Notes: generated from the sequence alone by a model not told the origin. A stretch of 64,000 nucleotides of DNA from Neptunitalea chrysea (GCF_027924145.1 NZ_BRVP01000016.1:1-64000); one strand, 5' to 3'; shown: positions 9,045 to 20,032, counted from the stretch's first letter. Translations and numbers: made by a program.

Positions 9045-12000
9045 ATGCAAAAAAACTACCTTTCAACAATCTTTCTGTTGTGTCTTTTTCTTATGGTTTT
9101 AAGCCATCAGGAAATAAAGGCCAACCATTTTAAAATACCAAAAATATCAAAAACAATTGGTAAGAGTGGAAGTTTAACATCTTTTAATCCTACTTTACCA
9201 ATTCATAAAGCCATAGGAGGTACTTCCTCGGAGGTGTATGTGTGTGATGATGTATCTAATATAACAACAGTTTCAATAGCTCAAACATCGGTTGATTTTA
9301 CATGGACTCAAGGTGGAACAGAAACTGCATGGGAGTATGTTGTGCAGGTTGCAGGAACTGGAGTGCCTACTGCAAACGGTGCAGCTGCTGGTAGTACATC
9401 TGTAAATGAAGGAAGTTTAGTAGCTGGTGAAGATTATGAAATTTATGTAAGATCAGATTGTGGTTCTGGTGGTTATGGTAACTGGATTGGGCCCGTAAAC
9501 TTTACTACCTTATGTGGAGATGTATCTAATATAGTGGTTAGTGATATAACAGATGTAGATGCAGATGTTGTATGGGATGTAGCAGGCGCAGAGAATAACT
9601 GGGAATATGTAGTGCAACTAGCCGGTACAGGTACTCCAGGTGGTAGTGGTGTCTCGTCAGGTAGCAATAGTGTGACATTGTCTGGGTTAACTGCTGAAAC
9701 AAACTATGAAATTTACGTAAGATCAGATTGTGGTTCTGGTAATTACGGTAGTTGGGTTGGGCCTATTAATTTTACGACTACGATTCAAACAGATTATATA
9801 GTTGATTGTACTACTGGTGGTACAGACGTAATTTATTGCTATGACAATAACGATGATACGTTGTTTTACTTTTCTACAACAACAGCATATACCATCTTAA
9901 ATGTAGTGTTCAATGATGGTCTGGTAGAAGATAATGTAGATGTTATTAATGTATATGATAGTGATGGAACAACAGTATTGTATTCAGGATATGGAAATTT
10001 GGGTGATTTAGCCGGATTGTCTTTTTCCTCTTCAGGTGCTGGTATTTATGTTGAAATTTTATCCGATGGTGCTAACAGTTGTGCTACAGGTGAAATTTTT
10101 GGTTCTTTAGATATGAGTGTTTCTTGTGCTACGTGTACGCCACAAGATGTTGTTTTTGAAGTTTTTAATGATTGCGATAATGCTCCTGGTTTTTACGTAA
10201 ACGTATTGATTAATGATATGGGGTCTGCAACAACCTTACTAATTGAAGATGATCAGGGGAGTGCTGTAGAGGTAGCTACAGTGGCCGACTTGTATAAAAT
10301 AGGGCCATATGCAAACGGAACAAATGTAGAAGTTACCGTTACGAATGGAGATAATCCATTGTGTTTTGTAGAAAGTGATGTTCTTACGCAGACTACTTGT
10401 CCGCCAATGAGTACTAGTGAAACTGAGTATACTTATGAAGAGCTGGTAAAAGAGGTTTTAATTGGGTATGAGTGCTCGGAGGTATATAATGTTCAAGGGT
10501 CTACAGGGCTTAATTATGGGGTTGATTATAATGGAATAGGATATTTTTACAATTCGGATAATTTTGATTTTACTTCTGGGGTAGTTTTGTCTACGGGAGA
10601 TATAGATGACGTTCCGGGACCAAATACTGGGAATAATTCTGGAGGAACACTAGGGTGGTTAGGAGATCCATACTTAACTACATTAGCTTCTCAGGTTTTA
10701 CCTAACCCCACCACTACTTATAACGAGTCTTATTTGGAATTTGATTTTGTTCCACAGACCGATTTTATAAGTTTTGATTTCGTATTTGCTTCTATGGAGT
10801 ATCAGGCGGCATTTGAATGTACATATTCGGATGTATTTGCTTTTGTCTTAACCGACCCTAATGGGGTGTCTACTAATTTAGCGGTTATACCAGGTACATC
10901 TCCGCCGCAACCTGTTACGGTTGTAAGTGTTCATGGTGGTGTTGGATCATGTGGGCCTGCCAATGCAGCTTATTTTAATGATTATATAGCCGTAGGAAGT
11001 GGCTCTATTAATTTTAATGGGTATACCACAGTTTTAACGGCTTCTTCAAATGTTACTGTTGGTGAAACGTATCATATAAAATTAACCATTGCCGATGCCG
11101 GTGATGCTAGTCTTAATTCAGCAGTATTTTTAGGAGCTGGAACCTTCAATATTGGAGATCCACTAGGACCAGATTTAACTCTTACAGATTTAACAGCTCC
11201 TTGTGAAGATGAAGAAGTTGTTTTGTCTTCCACAGATGATGGTAATACTACTTTTCAATGGTATTTTGAAGGTAATCCAATACCAGGAGAAACCAATAGC
11301 AGTTATACGGTACAATCTATTTCTAATGGAGGTTTAGGCACCGGTACATATGGTTTACAAGCTTTACAAGGAGGTGCAGGTGGATGTTCTAGTACTATAG
11401 AGGATGATGTTTTAATTGAATTCGCAGATTTACCAACCGTGAATTCTGTTGATGTGTATTTGATATGTGAAGATATAGATGATGGTTATGAAACATTTGA
11501 TTTAACTTCTATGCAAGGTGCAATTTTAGGGGGGCAAACAGATGTGAGTTTGTCGTATTACCTAACGGAGCAAGGGGCCGAAGAAGATTTAAGTGCTTAT
11601 TTGATTAGTAATCCTGCTGCATTTATAAATACGAATCAATATACACAAACGGTTTATGTGCGATTAGAAGATGATATTTTTGGTTGTGTTTCTGTAAATA
11701 CAATTGATTTATTAGTGTCTAGTGTTATTGTAAATACACCTGATGATTTAGAAGTGTGTGATCAAGTAACTCCGAATGATAGTTTTGAAGAATTTGATTT
11801 AACAGTAGTTGAAGATGAAGTAATGTCGGCTATCACAACTCCTTCAGATTATACCATATCATATTATACGAATCAGATTTTTGCGGAAGGTGGTACTTTG
11901 TCAGAATCTATTAGTACTCCAGATGCTTTTACCAATACTAATTCTGGATCGCAAACTATTTTTGTACGTGTAGAAAATAATGTTTCTGGGTGCTATGATG

Positions 12001-14825
12001 TGGTTAGTTTTACTGTAATAGTAAATCAGCTTCCGGGAATAGTAACACCAACACCATTTTACGGTTGTGATGATGATGGAGACGGGTTGGTTACATTTTA
12101 TTTAAATGAAAAGAATAATGAGATTATTAATGGGCAAACCGCTATAATGGTAACTTATTTTGAAACCATGACCGATTTAGTGGATAATAATGCTCCTTTA
12201 AGTAATGTATATCAGTCGACTTCAACAACGATATATGTAAAATTAACCAATGCCGATACTGGCTGCTACAACGTAACGGCCTTAGACTTGATTGTAGTCG
12301 CTCCACCAGTAGCTACGGTACCATCTTCTATACAGCTTTGTGATAATGACAATGATGGTTTTGGTTCTTTTGATTTAACCTATGTAGATAATGAGGTAAC
12401 CCCTAATGATGGGAATACGTATCTAGTAACGTTTTATGGAACCGAGGTAGATGCCCAGAATGGGGTAAACAATTTTAGTAGCCCTTATGAGAATATAGTG
12501 CAGGATGCACAAACTATTTATGTACGAGTAGAAAACGAAACCACGGGTTGTTATGATGTAGTTGCTTTAGATTTAATAGTAGAGCCTACCCCTGTAGTAC
12601 CTATGAATTTGCCAGATTTAGAATATTGTGATGATGTTGTAGCAGATGGTTATACAGAGTTTGATTTAAGTGAACAGGATGCTAATGTATATGATGGTCT
12701 AAGTACTTCCGATTATACAATTAGTTATTATTTATCACAAACAGGCGCAGAGATGGGGCTTGGCGCATTGGTTACGTCTTATTATACCAATATAATTCAA
12801 TATCAACAAGAAATTTTTGTACGGTTAGAGAACAATTTAACAGGTTGTTCTACTATCCGTAGTTTTTTTATTATTGTAAATCCTAATCCTGTAATTAGTT
12901 CTTCATATGACCATACACTATCGTTATGTGATGATTTTGGAGAAGCTAATGATGAGACTACAGTATTTGATTTAACGGTAGAGAACGATGAGGTAACAGG
13001 TGGTGCTACAGGTTATGGAGTTACGTATTATGAAAGCCTAGCTGATGCAAAGGCCGGGACTAATGCAGTACCTGATGATACAGCATATACCAATGTGCTT
13101 GGAAATCCTTATACGATGTATATTAGGGTAGAGGACTTAAATACGGGGTGTTACTCTACTTCAACAGTAACGCTACGCGTGTTGAACAATCCGACTCCGC
13201 TATCAGCTATTGAACCTTTAGAGAGTTGTGACGACGACTTGGATGGCGATGAAAACAATGGACAGGTTGAATTTGATTTAACGATAGATGAGGTGGTTTT
13301 ATTAAACGGGGAGTCCGGTGTAACAGCAATGTATTATGAAACTTATAATGATGCATTTAACGGATTAAATGCTATAGGGAACCCATCTGCATATTATAAT
13401 ATTACGCCATACCAACAAACTATATATGTAGCTGTTACCAATGATAACACAGGTTGTTTAACGATTGTAGATTTTGATCTAATCGTTATCCCATTGCCTG
13501 AGTTAACAGTAGAGCCTACGTATTATTTATGTGAGCTTGATAATAACGATGAGGAGGTTGTTCCACTTACCGATATGGATAGTTGGGTGTTAGCCGGGGC
13601 TGCCACCGGAGGTTATGAAATCTCTTATTACGAAACAGAGTCCGATGCTATCGCAGACCAATATCAGTATGCAGGACCTAATATTACGGTATATGGTACA
13701 GAGAGTATAGCAGTACGTGTGCAAGATACCCTTACCGGTTGTGTGCAAACACTTGCCTATACGATAGATATAGAACAAGCACCATTAGCTACTCCTCCTG
13801 ATGTATATGCACTCTGTGAGAGCTTAGGAACTGATGGTTATTATAACAATGATGGGGTAGAGGTGTTTAACTTAACACTTTCTGCAGCAGCGGTGTTAGG
13901 GGGGCAGGATGCCACTGTTTATACAGTAACCTTATATGAAACCTATGCCGATGCAGAAAATCAACAAAATGAGCTGCCTGTAGATGAATGGGATGCATAT
14001 GAAACGGGAAGTAATACTTTGTATGCTATAGTAACTAATAATAGTACAGGATGTATAAATGGAGATCCAATTACAATTGTACTTGAAGTGGAGTCGTTAC
14101 CTGAGGTGGTATTAGATGAGTTAGGAGGCATTGTATGTGTAGATGCTACGAACAATCCTATAATAGGAACGGATTTAGGAGCGGGTTATACTTATGCATG
14201 GAATACCGGAGCTACATCTCCAACAATAGAGATTACCGAAGGAGGTGAATATTATGTTACCATAACTGATATTAACAGTTATAACCAGTGTAGTTATGAG
14301 AGTAACCATGTGTATTTAGAAGAAGCATCGTTGCCATCTGTGACCCCTATGGTGCTGCAATCTGAGATGTTTAATGGAGAGAATCGAGTAGAGGTTATAT
14401 CGGAAGGAGTAGGGGTATCAGATTTCGAATATCAGTTAGATAATGAACCGATGCAGAGTAGTGGATTGTTTACTGGAATAGAGCCGGGAATACATACAAT
14501 AACGATAACAGAGATGAATGGTTGTGGTAGTTTAACTTTAGAGATAAGTGTGATAGACTATATGAAATACTTTACTCCGAACGGGGATGGTGTCAATGAT
14601 ACTTGGAGGGTGATTGGATTGGAGAGCCAAACCAATGCACAGATATTTATATTTGACAGACAAGGTAAACTTGTAAAGCAAATGAGTTCTACCAGTGATG
14701 GGTGGAATGGTACTTACAATGGTAATATGCTGCCATCCAGCGATTATTGGTTTAAGGTGGTATACACAGAACCAAACACTGGAGAAGTAAAAGAGTTTAA
14801 TAGTCATTTTACATTGAAAAGATAA
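9045..14825 (+). CDS. Giant modular surface protein with T9SS type B sorting domain
   Basis: A 1926-residue exported protein. Order of parts: N-terminal export signal (1-27); two fibronectin III domains at 69-158 and 159-246; a CUB-like region (about 249-361); a choice-of-anchor L domain (about 455-710); an Ig-like segment (about 710-795); nine homologous modules of about 99 residues (796-1684); two further Ig/PKD-like segments; and a type B (CHU_C-like) sorting domain at 1840-1926 beginning YFTPNGDGVNDTWRV. Each module has an acidic loop such as CDDDGDG, then F-x-L, a YYET-type strand, a YVRVEN-type strand and a conserved GC. The type B domain implies secretion through the type IX system and attachment at the cell surface. 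Likely an adhesin; the ligand is unknown. Confidence 0.9.
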   Translation: MQKNYLSTIFLLCLFLMVLSHQEIKANHFKIPKISKTIGKSGSLTSFNPTLPIHKAIGGTSSEVYVCDDVSNITTVSIAQTSVDFTWTQGGTETAWEYVVQVAGTGVPTANGAAAGSTSVNEGSLVAGEDYEIYVRSDCGSGGYGNWIGPVNFTTLCGDVSNIVVSDITDVDADVVWDVAGAENNWEYVVQLAGTGTPGGSGVSSGSNSVTLSGLTAETNYEIYVRSDCGSGNYGSWVGPINFTTTIQTDYIVDCTTGGTDVIYCYDNNDDTLFYFSTTTAYTILNVVFNDGLVEDNVDVINVYDSDGTTVLYSGYGNLGDLAGLSFSSSGAGIYVEILSDGANSCATGEIFGSLDMSVSCATCTPQDVVFEVFNDCDNAPGFYVNVLINDMGSATTLLIEDDQGSAVEVATVADLYKIGPYANGTNVEVTVTNGDNPLCFVESDVLTQTTCPPMSTSETEYTYEELVKEVLIGYECSEVYNVQGSTGLNYGVDYNGIGYFYNSDNFDFTSGVVLSTGDIDDVPGPNTGNNSGGTLGWLGDPYLTTLASQVLPNPTTTYNESYLEFDFVPQTDFISFDFVFASMEYQAAFECTYSDVFAFVLTDPNGVSTNLAVIPGTSPPQPVTVVSVHGGVGSCGPANAAYFNDYIAVGSGSINFNGYTTVLTASSNVTVGETYHIKLTIADAGDASLNSAVFLGAGTFNIGDPLGPDLTLTDLTAPCEDEEVVLSSTDDGNTTFQWYFEGNPIPGETNSSYTVQSISNGGLGTGTYGLQALQGGAGGCSSTIEDDVLIEFADLPTVNSVDVYLICEDIDDGYETFDLTSMQGAILGGQTDVSLSYYLTEQGAEEDLSAYLISNPAAFINTNQYTQTVYVRLEDDIFGCVSVNTIDLLVSSVIVNTPDDLEVCDQVTPNDSFEEFDLTVVEDEVMSAITTPSDYTISYYTNQIFAEGGTLSESISTPDAFTNTNSGSQTIFVRVENNVSGCYDVVSFTVIVNQLPGIVTPTPFYGCDDDGDGLVTFYLNEKNNEIINGQTAIMVTYFETMTDLVDNNAPLSNVYQSTSTTIYVKLTNADTGCYNVTALDLIVVAPPVATVPSSIQLCDNDNDGFGSFDLTYVDNEVTPNDGNTYLVTFYGTEVDAQNGVNNFSSPYENIVQDAQTIYVRVENETTGCYDVVALDLIVEPTPVVPMNLPDLEYCDDVVADGYTEFDLSEQDANVYDGLSTSDYTISYYLSQTGAEMGLGALVTSYYTNIIQYQQEIFVRLENNLTGCSTIRSFFIIVNPNPVISSSYDHTLSLCDDFGEANDETTVFDLTVENDEVTGGATGYGVTYYESLADAKAGTNAVPDDTAYTNVLGNPYTMYIRVEDLNTGCYSTSTVTLRVLNNPTPLSAIEPLESCDDDLDGDENNGQVEFDLTIDEVVLLNGESGVTAMYYETYNDAFNGLNAIGNPSAYYNITPYQQTIYVAVTNDNTGCLTIVDFDLIVIPLPELTVEPTYYLCELDNNDEEVVPLTDMDSWVLAGAATGGYEISYYETESDAIADQYQYAGPNITVYGTESIAVRVQDTLTGCVQTLAYTIDIEQAPLATPPDVYALCESLGTDGYYNNDGVEVFNLTLSAAAVLGGQDATVYTVTLYETYADAENQQNELPVDEWDAYETGSNTLYAIVTNNSTGCINGDPITIVLEVESLPEVVLDELGGIVCVDATNNPIIGTDLGAGYTYAWNTGATSPTIEITEGGEYYVTITDINSYNQCSYESNHVYLEEASLPSVTPMVLQSEMFNGENRVEVISEGVGVSDFEYQLDNEPMQSSGLFTGIEPGIHTITITEMNGCGSLTLEISVIDYMKYFTPNGDGVNDTWRVIGLESQTNAQIFIFDRQGKLVKQMSSTSDGWNGTYNGNMLPSSDYWFKVVYTEPNTGEVKEFNSHFTLKR
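9249..9782 (+). repeat. Tandem fibronectin III duplication
   Basis: Two adjacent copies with a 270-nt period (90 residues) inside the giant surface protein. Both begin GATGTATCTAATATA and share the block AGATCAGATTGTGGTTCTGG nearly unchanged late in the unit. The high DNA identity suggests a recent duplication or gene conversion. Confidence 0.8.
11430..14096 (+). repeat. Nine diverged protein modules in the giant surface protein
   Basis: Nine consecutive units of about 95-105 codons (residues 796-1684). Each carries a Cys followed by Asp/Asn-rich residues near its start, an F-D-L-T type motif, a Y-Y-E-T type strand, and a final T-G-C before a hydrophobic strand. Unlike the FN3 pair they are diverged in DNA. 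The acidic loops resemble calcium-binding loops and each unit keeps two Cys, but neither binding nor a disulfide is shown by sequence alone. Confidence 0.8.
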
Positions 14826-14896
14826 ATTTTAGAGCTTTATTTAATAATTAAGATTAAATACTTCGTGGGCTTGTCCCGAAGTAGTTTACTAAAAAT

Positions 14897-14930
14897 AAAA
14901 AAGGATGCTTTTATAAGAGCATCCTTTTTT
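14897..14930 (+). terminator. Intrinsic terminator after the giant surface protein gene
   Basis: A stem of 12 bp, AAAAAAGGATGC (14897-14908) with GCATCCTTTTTT (14919-14930), loop of 10 nt, ending in T residues, 72 nt after the stop codon. A second weaker GC-richer hairpin (ACTTC...GAAGT with GGG/CCC, about 14860-14882) precedes it. Confidence 0.85.
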
Positions 14931-15311
14931 ATTTGCCTGGTAATTTTGTTTTATTGTGCGGGTAACTAATAATGTTTATGGGTGATTATATCTTTTTTAA
15001 ATGCGGTATTAAACACATCTCTGTATATATAACTTGTATTTTTGTATTTAATCTGGGAGACAAAAGGTCTAGAGGTTTGGTATTAAACTAGACAGATTTT
15101 GAAATTAGGGAAATCATTTTTCCAATGAAAATGAACTACTGAATTAGTTAGCCTATTTTTGGTAGTAGTTGAAGTAGCACCAAAATTGGTAGCGTTATAA
15201 CCATTGGAGTTACGATTGTTATACTCACTATTAAATTTATACTTCAACAGTGAGTTCTGATTTAGATTTTGACAATGCATGAGTATAGCGGATAAAACGA
15301 ATGTAAATAAA
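14931..15311. other. Intergenic region without a supported gene
   Basis: About 380 bp between the terminator of the surface protein gene and the methyltransferase stop. The only open frame of note is 65 codons on the minus strand (15083-15280). It is Asn/Thr-rich with no recognisable domain, and I do not accept it as a gene. No promoter box, repeat or RNA fold stands out. Confidence 0.5.
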
Positions 15312-15836
15312 CTAACATTGTTTTCTTATAGCATATACAATGTAATATCTAGGAGTAAAGAGTCTTAGGAATGGTCGTATACCTATTTTTTTAACAGGAT
15401 TAGTCCATTTCTTAGAGTCGATAATTGTCCATCCCGTTTTTTCTAATAACCAATCTAATTGCCAATCTTCAAATTCATGATAGTGTCGATCCCATTTATC
15501 TGTTTTACTTTGATAGGCACTCGAAAACCAAAGTCTTAATGGAATTGAGATAATCAACTTTTCTGCTGGTATATCCTTCAGTAATGTGTATGGGTTTAAT
15601 AGATGTTCCAAGATTTCAAAAGCGGTTACTAAATCTGTAGTAGTTGCTTGAACCTTTTCTCTATTTTCATCTAAATCTTCACCTGAAGTATTGGTAACAT
15701 GGTAGCCTTCCTTTTTCATTATTTCAGAAAAAGGATTTACTATCCCTAGGTCTAATATACTTTCGGTTGTGGTTATATGTTTTTTAAGGAAACTTAAGGT
15801 TTCGTTATATCTTTTTTTGGGATAATACTTGTACAT
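15312..15836 (-). CDS. Class I SAM-dependent methyltransferase
   Basis: A 174-residue protein with a short methyltransferase fold. The SAM-binding motif I region is ILDLGIVNP (about 27-35), and the post-motif region AFEILEHLLNP matches the methyltransferase-11/23 pattern. Motif I has a reduced glycine loop (DLG-I-V rather than DxGxG), so SAM binding is probable but less certain. The C-terminus is basic and aromatic and may bind a membrane or acceptor. It lies 47 bp downstream of the ketoacyl synthase gene on the same strand and may be co-transcribed. The substrate is not known. Confidence 0.7.
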   Translation of the reverse strand: MYKYYPKKRYNETLSFLKKHITTTESILDLGIVNPFSEIMKKEGYHVTNTSGEDLDENREKVQATTTDLVTAFEILEHLLNPYTLLKDIPAEKLIISIPLRLWFSSAYQSKTDKWDRHYHEFEDWQLDWLLEKTGWTIIDSKKWTNPVKKIGIRPFLRLFTPRYYIVYAIRKQC

Positions 15837-15883
15837 ATTTTACAATACAAAATCATTGGATGCTAATATACAAGTTAATTCAT

Positions 15884-16945
15884 TTAAACCTTATATGTTA
15901 TCGCATTAATATTCATCCCTGCACCAACACTGGCAAACATAATAATATCTCCTTTTTCTATACTATGTCCTTCTATTTTCCCTTGGTTTACTAAGTCTAA
16001 CAGTGTAGGTATTGTTGCTACCGAGCTATTACCTAGTTTTTGAATACACATAGGCATAATGTTTTCTGGTACGGATTCTTTATACTGTTTATAAAAACGC
16101 TTAATGATAGCTTCATCCATTTTTTCATTAGCTTGATGGATAAAAATCTTTTTAACATCGGAAATGGTATACCCTGAATTATCTAAGCATTCCTTCATTG
16201 CTTGAGGAACTTTCAAACATCCAAATTCATAAATTTTTCTACCTAACATTTTAATATAGCGTACATCGTCATGAGAACTAGATGAGTTATAAGAGGATCC
16301 CATTTCTAGATAATAAGCTTCTTTACTAGAGAAAGTCGCTGTTTCGTTTGATAGTATACCACAGTCTTCTGAAGTCTCTTCTATGATAGTAGCCCCTGCG
16401 CCATCAGAAAATATCATTGCATCTCTGTCGTGTTTGTCAACTACTCTAGAAAGAGTTTCAGCACCAATTACAAGGCATCTTTTGGCCATGCCACTTTTAA
16501 TAAAGGCCTTTGCATGTATTACACCTTCTACCCAACCCGGGCATCCAAATATAAGATCATATGCAACACATTTAGGATTCTCAATACCTAAAGAATGTTT
16601 TACTCTGGCGGCTATACTAGGTACCATGTCACTTTGTATGGTATTGTGTTTTACATCTCCAAAGTTATGGGCTACAATTATATAGTCTATTGTTTCAGGG
16701 TCTATTTCGGCATTTTTAATAGCATTGTCGGCTGCAAAATAGGCGATGTCAGAGGTGGTGTGGTGTTCTTTAGCATATCTTCGTTCACAAATTCCGGTGA
16801 TCGCTTTAAATTTCTCTATTATAACATTATTTTCCTGTTCAAATTTGCTGCCATCATTGTTGAAAAACTCGTGATTACTAAACTCTTCGTTTAGTTGTAC
16901 AGTGGTTGGAATATACGAACCAACCCCCGAAATTTTAATATTCAT
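15884..16945 (-). CDS. 3-oxoacyl-ACP synthase III family protein
   Basis: Thiolase-fold condensing enzyme of 353 residues, similar to FabH. The full catalytic triad is present: Cys135 (LIFGCPGW), His270 (IFIHQANEKM) and Asn306 (QKLGNSSVA). FabH starts fatty acid synthesis by condensing acetyl-CoA with malonyl-ACP, but this protein is longer than typical FabH (about 320-330) and no other fatty acid gene is nearby. A role in a specialised acyl product or branched starter units is equally possible. It stands upstream of the methyltransferase on the minus strand and downstream of the gcvP terminator, so it is probably transcribed separately from gcvP. Confidence 0.85.
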   Translation of the reverse strand: MNIKISGVGSYIPTTVQLNEEFSNHEFFNNDGSKFEQENNVIIEKFKAITGICERRYAKEHHTTSDIAYFAADNAIKNAEIDPETIDYIIVAHNFGDVKHNTIQSDMVPSIAARVKHSLGIENPKCVAYDLIFGCPGWVEGVIHAKAFIKSGMAKRCLVIGAETLSRVVDKHDRDAMIFSDGAGATIIEETSEDCGILSNETATFSSKEAYYLEMGSSYNSSSSHDDVRYIKMLGRKIYEFGCLKVPQAMKECLDNSGYTISDVKKIFIHQANEKMDEAIIKRFYKQYKESVPENIMPMCIQKLGNSSVATIPTLLDLVNQGKIEGHSIEKGDIIMFASVGAGMNINAITYKV

Positions 16946-17056
16946 AAAACTGAACTTTTAATTTTGATAAAGTTATATTAAAAGCACGGTTTTTTCATAA
17001 ATTTTAAATAATCGCTACGATGCCCAAATAAGGATAATATAATATTGTAAAACAAT

Positions 17057-17086
17057 AAAGGCTTTTCTTTTTTTAGAAAAGCCTTT
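17057..17086 (-). terminator. Terminator hairpin after gcvP
   Basis: A perfect 12-bp stem AAAGGCTTTTCT / AGAAAAGCCTTT with a 6-nt loop lies 30 nt beyond the gcvP stop. The T tract on the minus strand is short (TTTATTGTT), so termination may be incomplete. It separates gcvP from the ketoacyl synthase gene. Confidence 0.75.
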
Positions 17087-17116
17087 GTTTATAAGAGTTT
17101 TGGAAGGTGTTTTATT

Positions 17117-19960
17117 TTACATATATGATTCTATAGGAGCGCAAGTACATATTAAATTACGATCTCCATACGCTTCATCTACTCTTCTTACCGTTGGCCA
17201 AAATTTATTTTCAGCTATATGTGGAAGCGGATAAGCAGCCATTTGGCGTGTGTATGGAAAATTCCATTCATTTTCGGTTAACATTTTTAATGTATGGGGT
17301 GCATTTTTAAGTACGTTGTTTGGTTCTTCTGTATTTGTTTCATCAATTTCTTTTCTTATAGAAATTAATGAGTTGCAGAAGTTATCTAATTCTTCAAGGT
17401 TTTCACTCTCCGTTGGTTCAATCATGATGGTTCCGGCAACAGGGAAAGAAACGGTAGGGGCATGGAAACCATAATCTATAAGTCGTTTCGCTATGTCTGT
17501 AACCTCAACTCCATTCTTTTTAAACGGACGGCAGTCAATAATCATTTCATGTGCAGCTCTACCACATTCTCCTGTATATAGAGTGTTAAAATGCCCTTCT
17601 AACTTATTCTTTATATAATTGGCGTTAAGGATGGCATATTTAGTAGCGTCTGTTAATCCTTTAGCGCCTAACATGGTAATGTAACCATAAGAGATTAAAC
17701 AAACCAAAGCACTTCCCCAAGGGGCAGAAGAAATAGCGGTAATTGCATTTTTACCTCCTGTAGTAACTACAGGGTTACCTGGTAAGAATTCTGCTAAATG
17801 TGCAGCTACACAAATAGGTCCAACACCAGGTCCACCACCACCATGAGGAATGGCAAATGTTTTATGTAAGTTTAAGTGGCAAACGTCAGCACCAATAGTA
17901 GCAGGATTTGTAAGGCCTACCTGGGCATTCATATTTGCACCATCCATATAAACTTGTCCGCCATTATCATGAATAATTTTGGTGATTTCTTTAATAGAAG
18001 ATTCAAATACACCATGTGTAGATGGGTAGGTTACCATTAAAGCAGCAAGATTGTCTTTGTGTAGTTCAGCTTTAGCTTTAAGATCTTCTACGTCAATATT
18101 ACCTTTTTCATCAGTTTTAGTTACCACTACTTTCATTCCGGCCATAACCGCAGAAGCAGGGTTGGTACCGTGAGCAGAAGCAGGGATTAAACAGATGTTT
18201 CTATGTGTATTGTTGTTGGCTTCATGATATGCCTTAATAACCATAAGACCTGCGTACTCTCCTTGAGCACCAGAGTTAGGTTGTAAAGAGGTTGCCGCAA
18301 AACCAGTAATAACATTTAATTGTTTTTCTAAACTAGTTAAAACCGTATGGTAACCTTCAGCTTGTTCAATGGGTGCAAATGGGTGAATGTTACTCCATTC
18401 TGCCCAGCTGATAGGGAGCATTTCAGAAGCAGCATTCAACTTCATGGTACATGAACCTAAAGAAATCATAGAATGATTTAATGATAAATCTTTACGTTCT
18501 AATTTCTTGATGTAACGCATTAAAGCAGTTTCTGAATGGTATTGGTTAAATACCTCTAGAGTTAAGAATTCAGAAGTTCTTTTGTTACTGTCTGGAATAC
18601 CAGTAGTTTCTGTTAATGAAGTTACTTCTTCAAAAGTTGCTCCAACGGTTTCAGCAAAAACAGAAATAATAGCGTTGATGTCTGTTAAGCTAACCGCTTC
18701 GTTTAACGCTATAGCAATCGTAGCATCATCAACATAATAGAAATTAATGTCTTTACTTTCTGCCAACGTTTTTACTTTGGCAGCATCAGCAGTAACCAAT
18801 AGGGTGTCAAAATAAGAATTGTTTTTAATTTCAATTCCTAACTTAGTAAGTTCTGTTGCAACCGTAGCGGTTGATTTATGAACCGTTTCAGCAATATAAG
18901 TAAGTCCTTTAGGACCGTGATATACAGCATACATACCAGCCATTACCGCTAGTAGTACCTGAGCCGTACAAATATTAGAAGTAGCTTTATCTCTTTTAAT
19001 GTGTTGCTCACGAGTTTGTAATGCCATACGTAAAGAACGGTTACCATCAGTATCTTTGGTTACTCCAATAATACGTCCGGGAATATTTCTTTTGTATTCT
19101 TCTCTTGTAGCAAAATAAGCAGCATGAGGCCCTCCGTATCCTAACGGAATACCAAAACGTTGTGTAGTACCCACAACAACATCGGCTCCAAATTCTCCAG
19201 GAGGAGTAAGCATTACTAAGCTTAAAATATCTGCAGCAACCGCTACTTTAATTTCATTTTCATGGGCTTTGGTTACAAAATTTTCATAGTTGAAAACTTC
19301 GCCGTATTTTCCAGGGTACTGTAAAATAGCTCCATAGAAGTCATTAGAAAAATCAAACTCAGTATGGTTACCTATTACAAGTTCTATGTCTAAAGGAATA
19401 GCTCTTGTTTTTAGTAATGATAATGTTTGAGGCAGAATTTCGTTAGAAACAAAGAACTTGTTTACGTTGGCTTTTTTTTGTGGTCGACTCCTTACTTCGA
19501 ATAGCATAGTCATAGCTTCGGCAGCGGCAGTACTTTCATCTAATAAAGAGGCATTTGCCAATTTCATACCGGTAAGATCAGTAATCATAGTTTGGAAATT
19601 TAATAAAGCTTCCAATCTACCTTGTGCAATTTCTGCTTGGTATGGGGTGTAGGCGGTATACCACCCTGGGTTTTCAAGAATATTTCTCTTAATAACAGAA
19701 GGGGTAATACTTTCGTGGTATCCTAGTCCGATATATGATTTAAAGATCTTGTTCTTTTGCCCAAGTTGATGAAGATGATTTAGATATGCGTGCTCACTCA
19801 TAGCTTCTGGTAAGGCTAATGGAGTCGTTAATTTAATATCGTCTGGGATAGTCTCGTAGATAAGTTGATCCAGACTGTCAACACCAATAGTCGTCAACAT
19901 TTTTTGTAAATCACTTTCATTCGGACCAATATGGCGTAAAGCAAAAGAATCTGTTCTCAT
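17117..19960 (-). CDS. gcvP: Glycine dehydrogenase (decarboxylating), P protein
   Basis: P protein of the glycine cleavage system: a PLP enzyme that decarboxylates glycine and passes the aminomethyl group to the lipoyl arm of GcvH. At 947 residues it is the single-chain form with both halves fused. The PLP lysine is Lys700 in [18 protein letters not shown], and the glycine-rich loop after it is intact. The N-terminus RHIGPNESD is typical. The H and T genes are not in the window, so the system is dispersed. It is transcribed alone from its own promoter just upstream and ends at a hairpin. No glycine riboswitch is seen: the leader is only about 40 nt. Confidence 0.97.
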   Translation of the reverse strand: MRTDSFALRHIGPNESDLQKMLTTIGVDSLDQLIYETIPDDIKLTTPLALPEAMSEHAYLNHLHQLGQKNKIFKSYIGLGYHESITPSVIKRNILENPGWYTAYTPYQAEIAQGRLEALLNFQTMITDLTGMKLANASLLDESTAAAEAMTMLFEVRSRPQKKANVNKFFVSNEILPQTLSLLKTRAIPLDIELVIGNHTEFDFSNDFYGAILQYPGKYGEVFNYENFVTKAHENEIKVAVAADILSLVMLTPPGEFGADVVVGTTQRFGIPLGYGGPHAAYFATREEYKRNIPGRIIGVTKDTDGNRSLRMALQTREQHIKRDKATSNICTAQVLLAVMAGMYAVYHGPKGLTYIAETVHKSTATVATELTKLGIEIKNNSYFDTLLVTADAAKVKTLAESKDINFYYVDDATIAIALNEAVSLTDINAIISVFAETVGATFEEVTSLTETTGIPDSNKRTSEFLTLEVFNQYHSETALMRYIKKLERKDLSLNHSMISLGSCTMKLNAASEMLPISWAEWSNIHPFAPIEQAEGYHTVLTSLEKQLNVITGFAATSLQPNSGAQGEYAGLMVIKAYHEANNNTHRNICLIPASAHGTNPASAVMAGMKVVVTKTDEKGNIDVEDLKAKAELHKDNLAALMVTYPSTHGVFESSIKEITKIIHDNGGQVYMDGANMNAQVGLTNPATIGADVCHLNLHKTFAIPHGGGGPGVGPICVAAHLAEFLPGNPVVTTGGKNAITAISSAPWGSALVCLISYGYITMLGAKGLTDATKYAILNANYIKNKLEGHFNTLYTGECGRAAHEMIIDCRPFKKNGVEVTDIAKRLIDYGFHAPTVSFPVAGTIMIEPTESENLEELDNFCNSLISIRKEIDETNTEEPNNVLKNAPHTLKMLTENEWNFPYTRQMAAYPLPHIAENKFWPTVRRVDEAYGDRNLICTCAPIESYM

Positions 19961-20002
19961 TCGATTTTATGTAAATAATTGTATTGTTGAATTTTATGGG
20001 CG

Positions 20003-20032
20003 CAAAAGTACATATTAAATTTTTGATTACAA
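20003..20032 (-). promoter_or_regulatory. gcvP promoter
   Basis: Reading the minus strand, TTG (20032-20030), 19 nt, then TACTTTTG (20010-20003), a full match to the Bacteroidota -33/-7 arrangement. The expected transcript starts about 20 bp later, leaving a leader of roughly 40 nt before the ATG at 19960. Confidence 0.75.

Noticed and set aside
9249-9782. The FN3 tandem as a trace of an inserted mobile unit
   Set aside because: The repeat stays in frame and matches domain boundaries, so simple intragenic duplication explains it.
13590-13778. Antisense open frames inside the giant surface protein gene
   Set aside because: They are shadows of a strongly coding plus-strand frame and encode nothing recognisable.
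15083-15280. 65-codon minus-strand open frame in the intergenic region
   Set aside because: Asn/Thr-rich with no domain, no promoter box near its start and no neighbour in a shared unit; consistent with a chance frame in AT-rich DNA.
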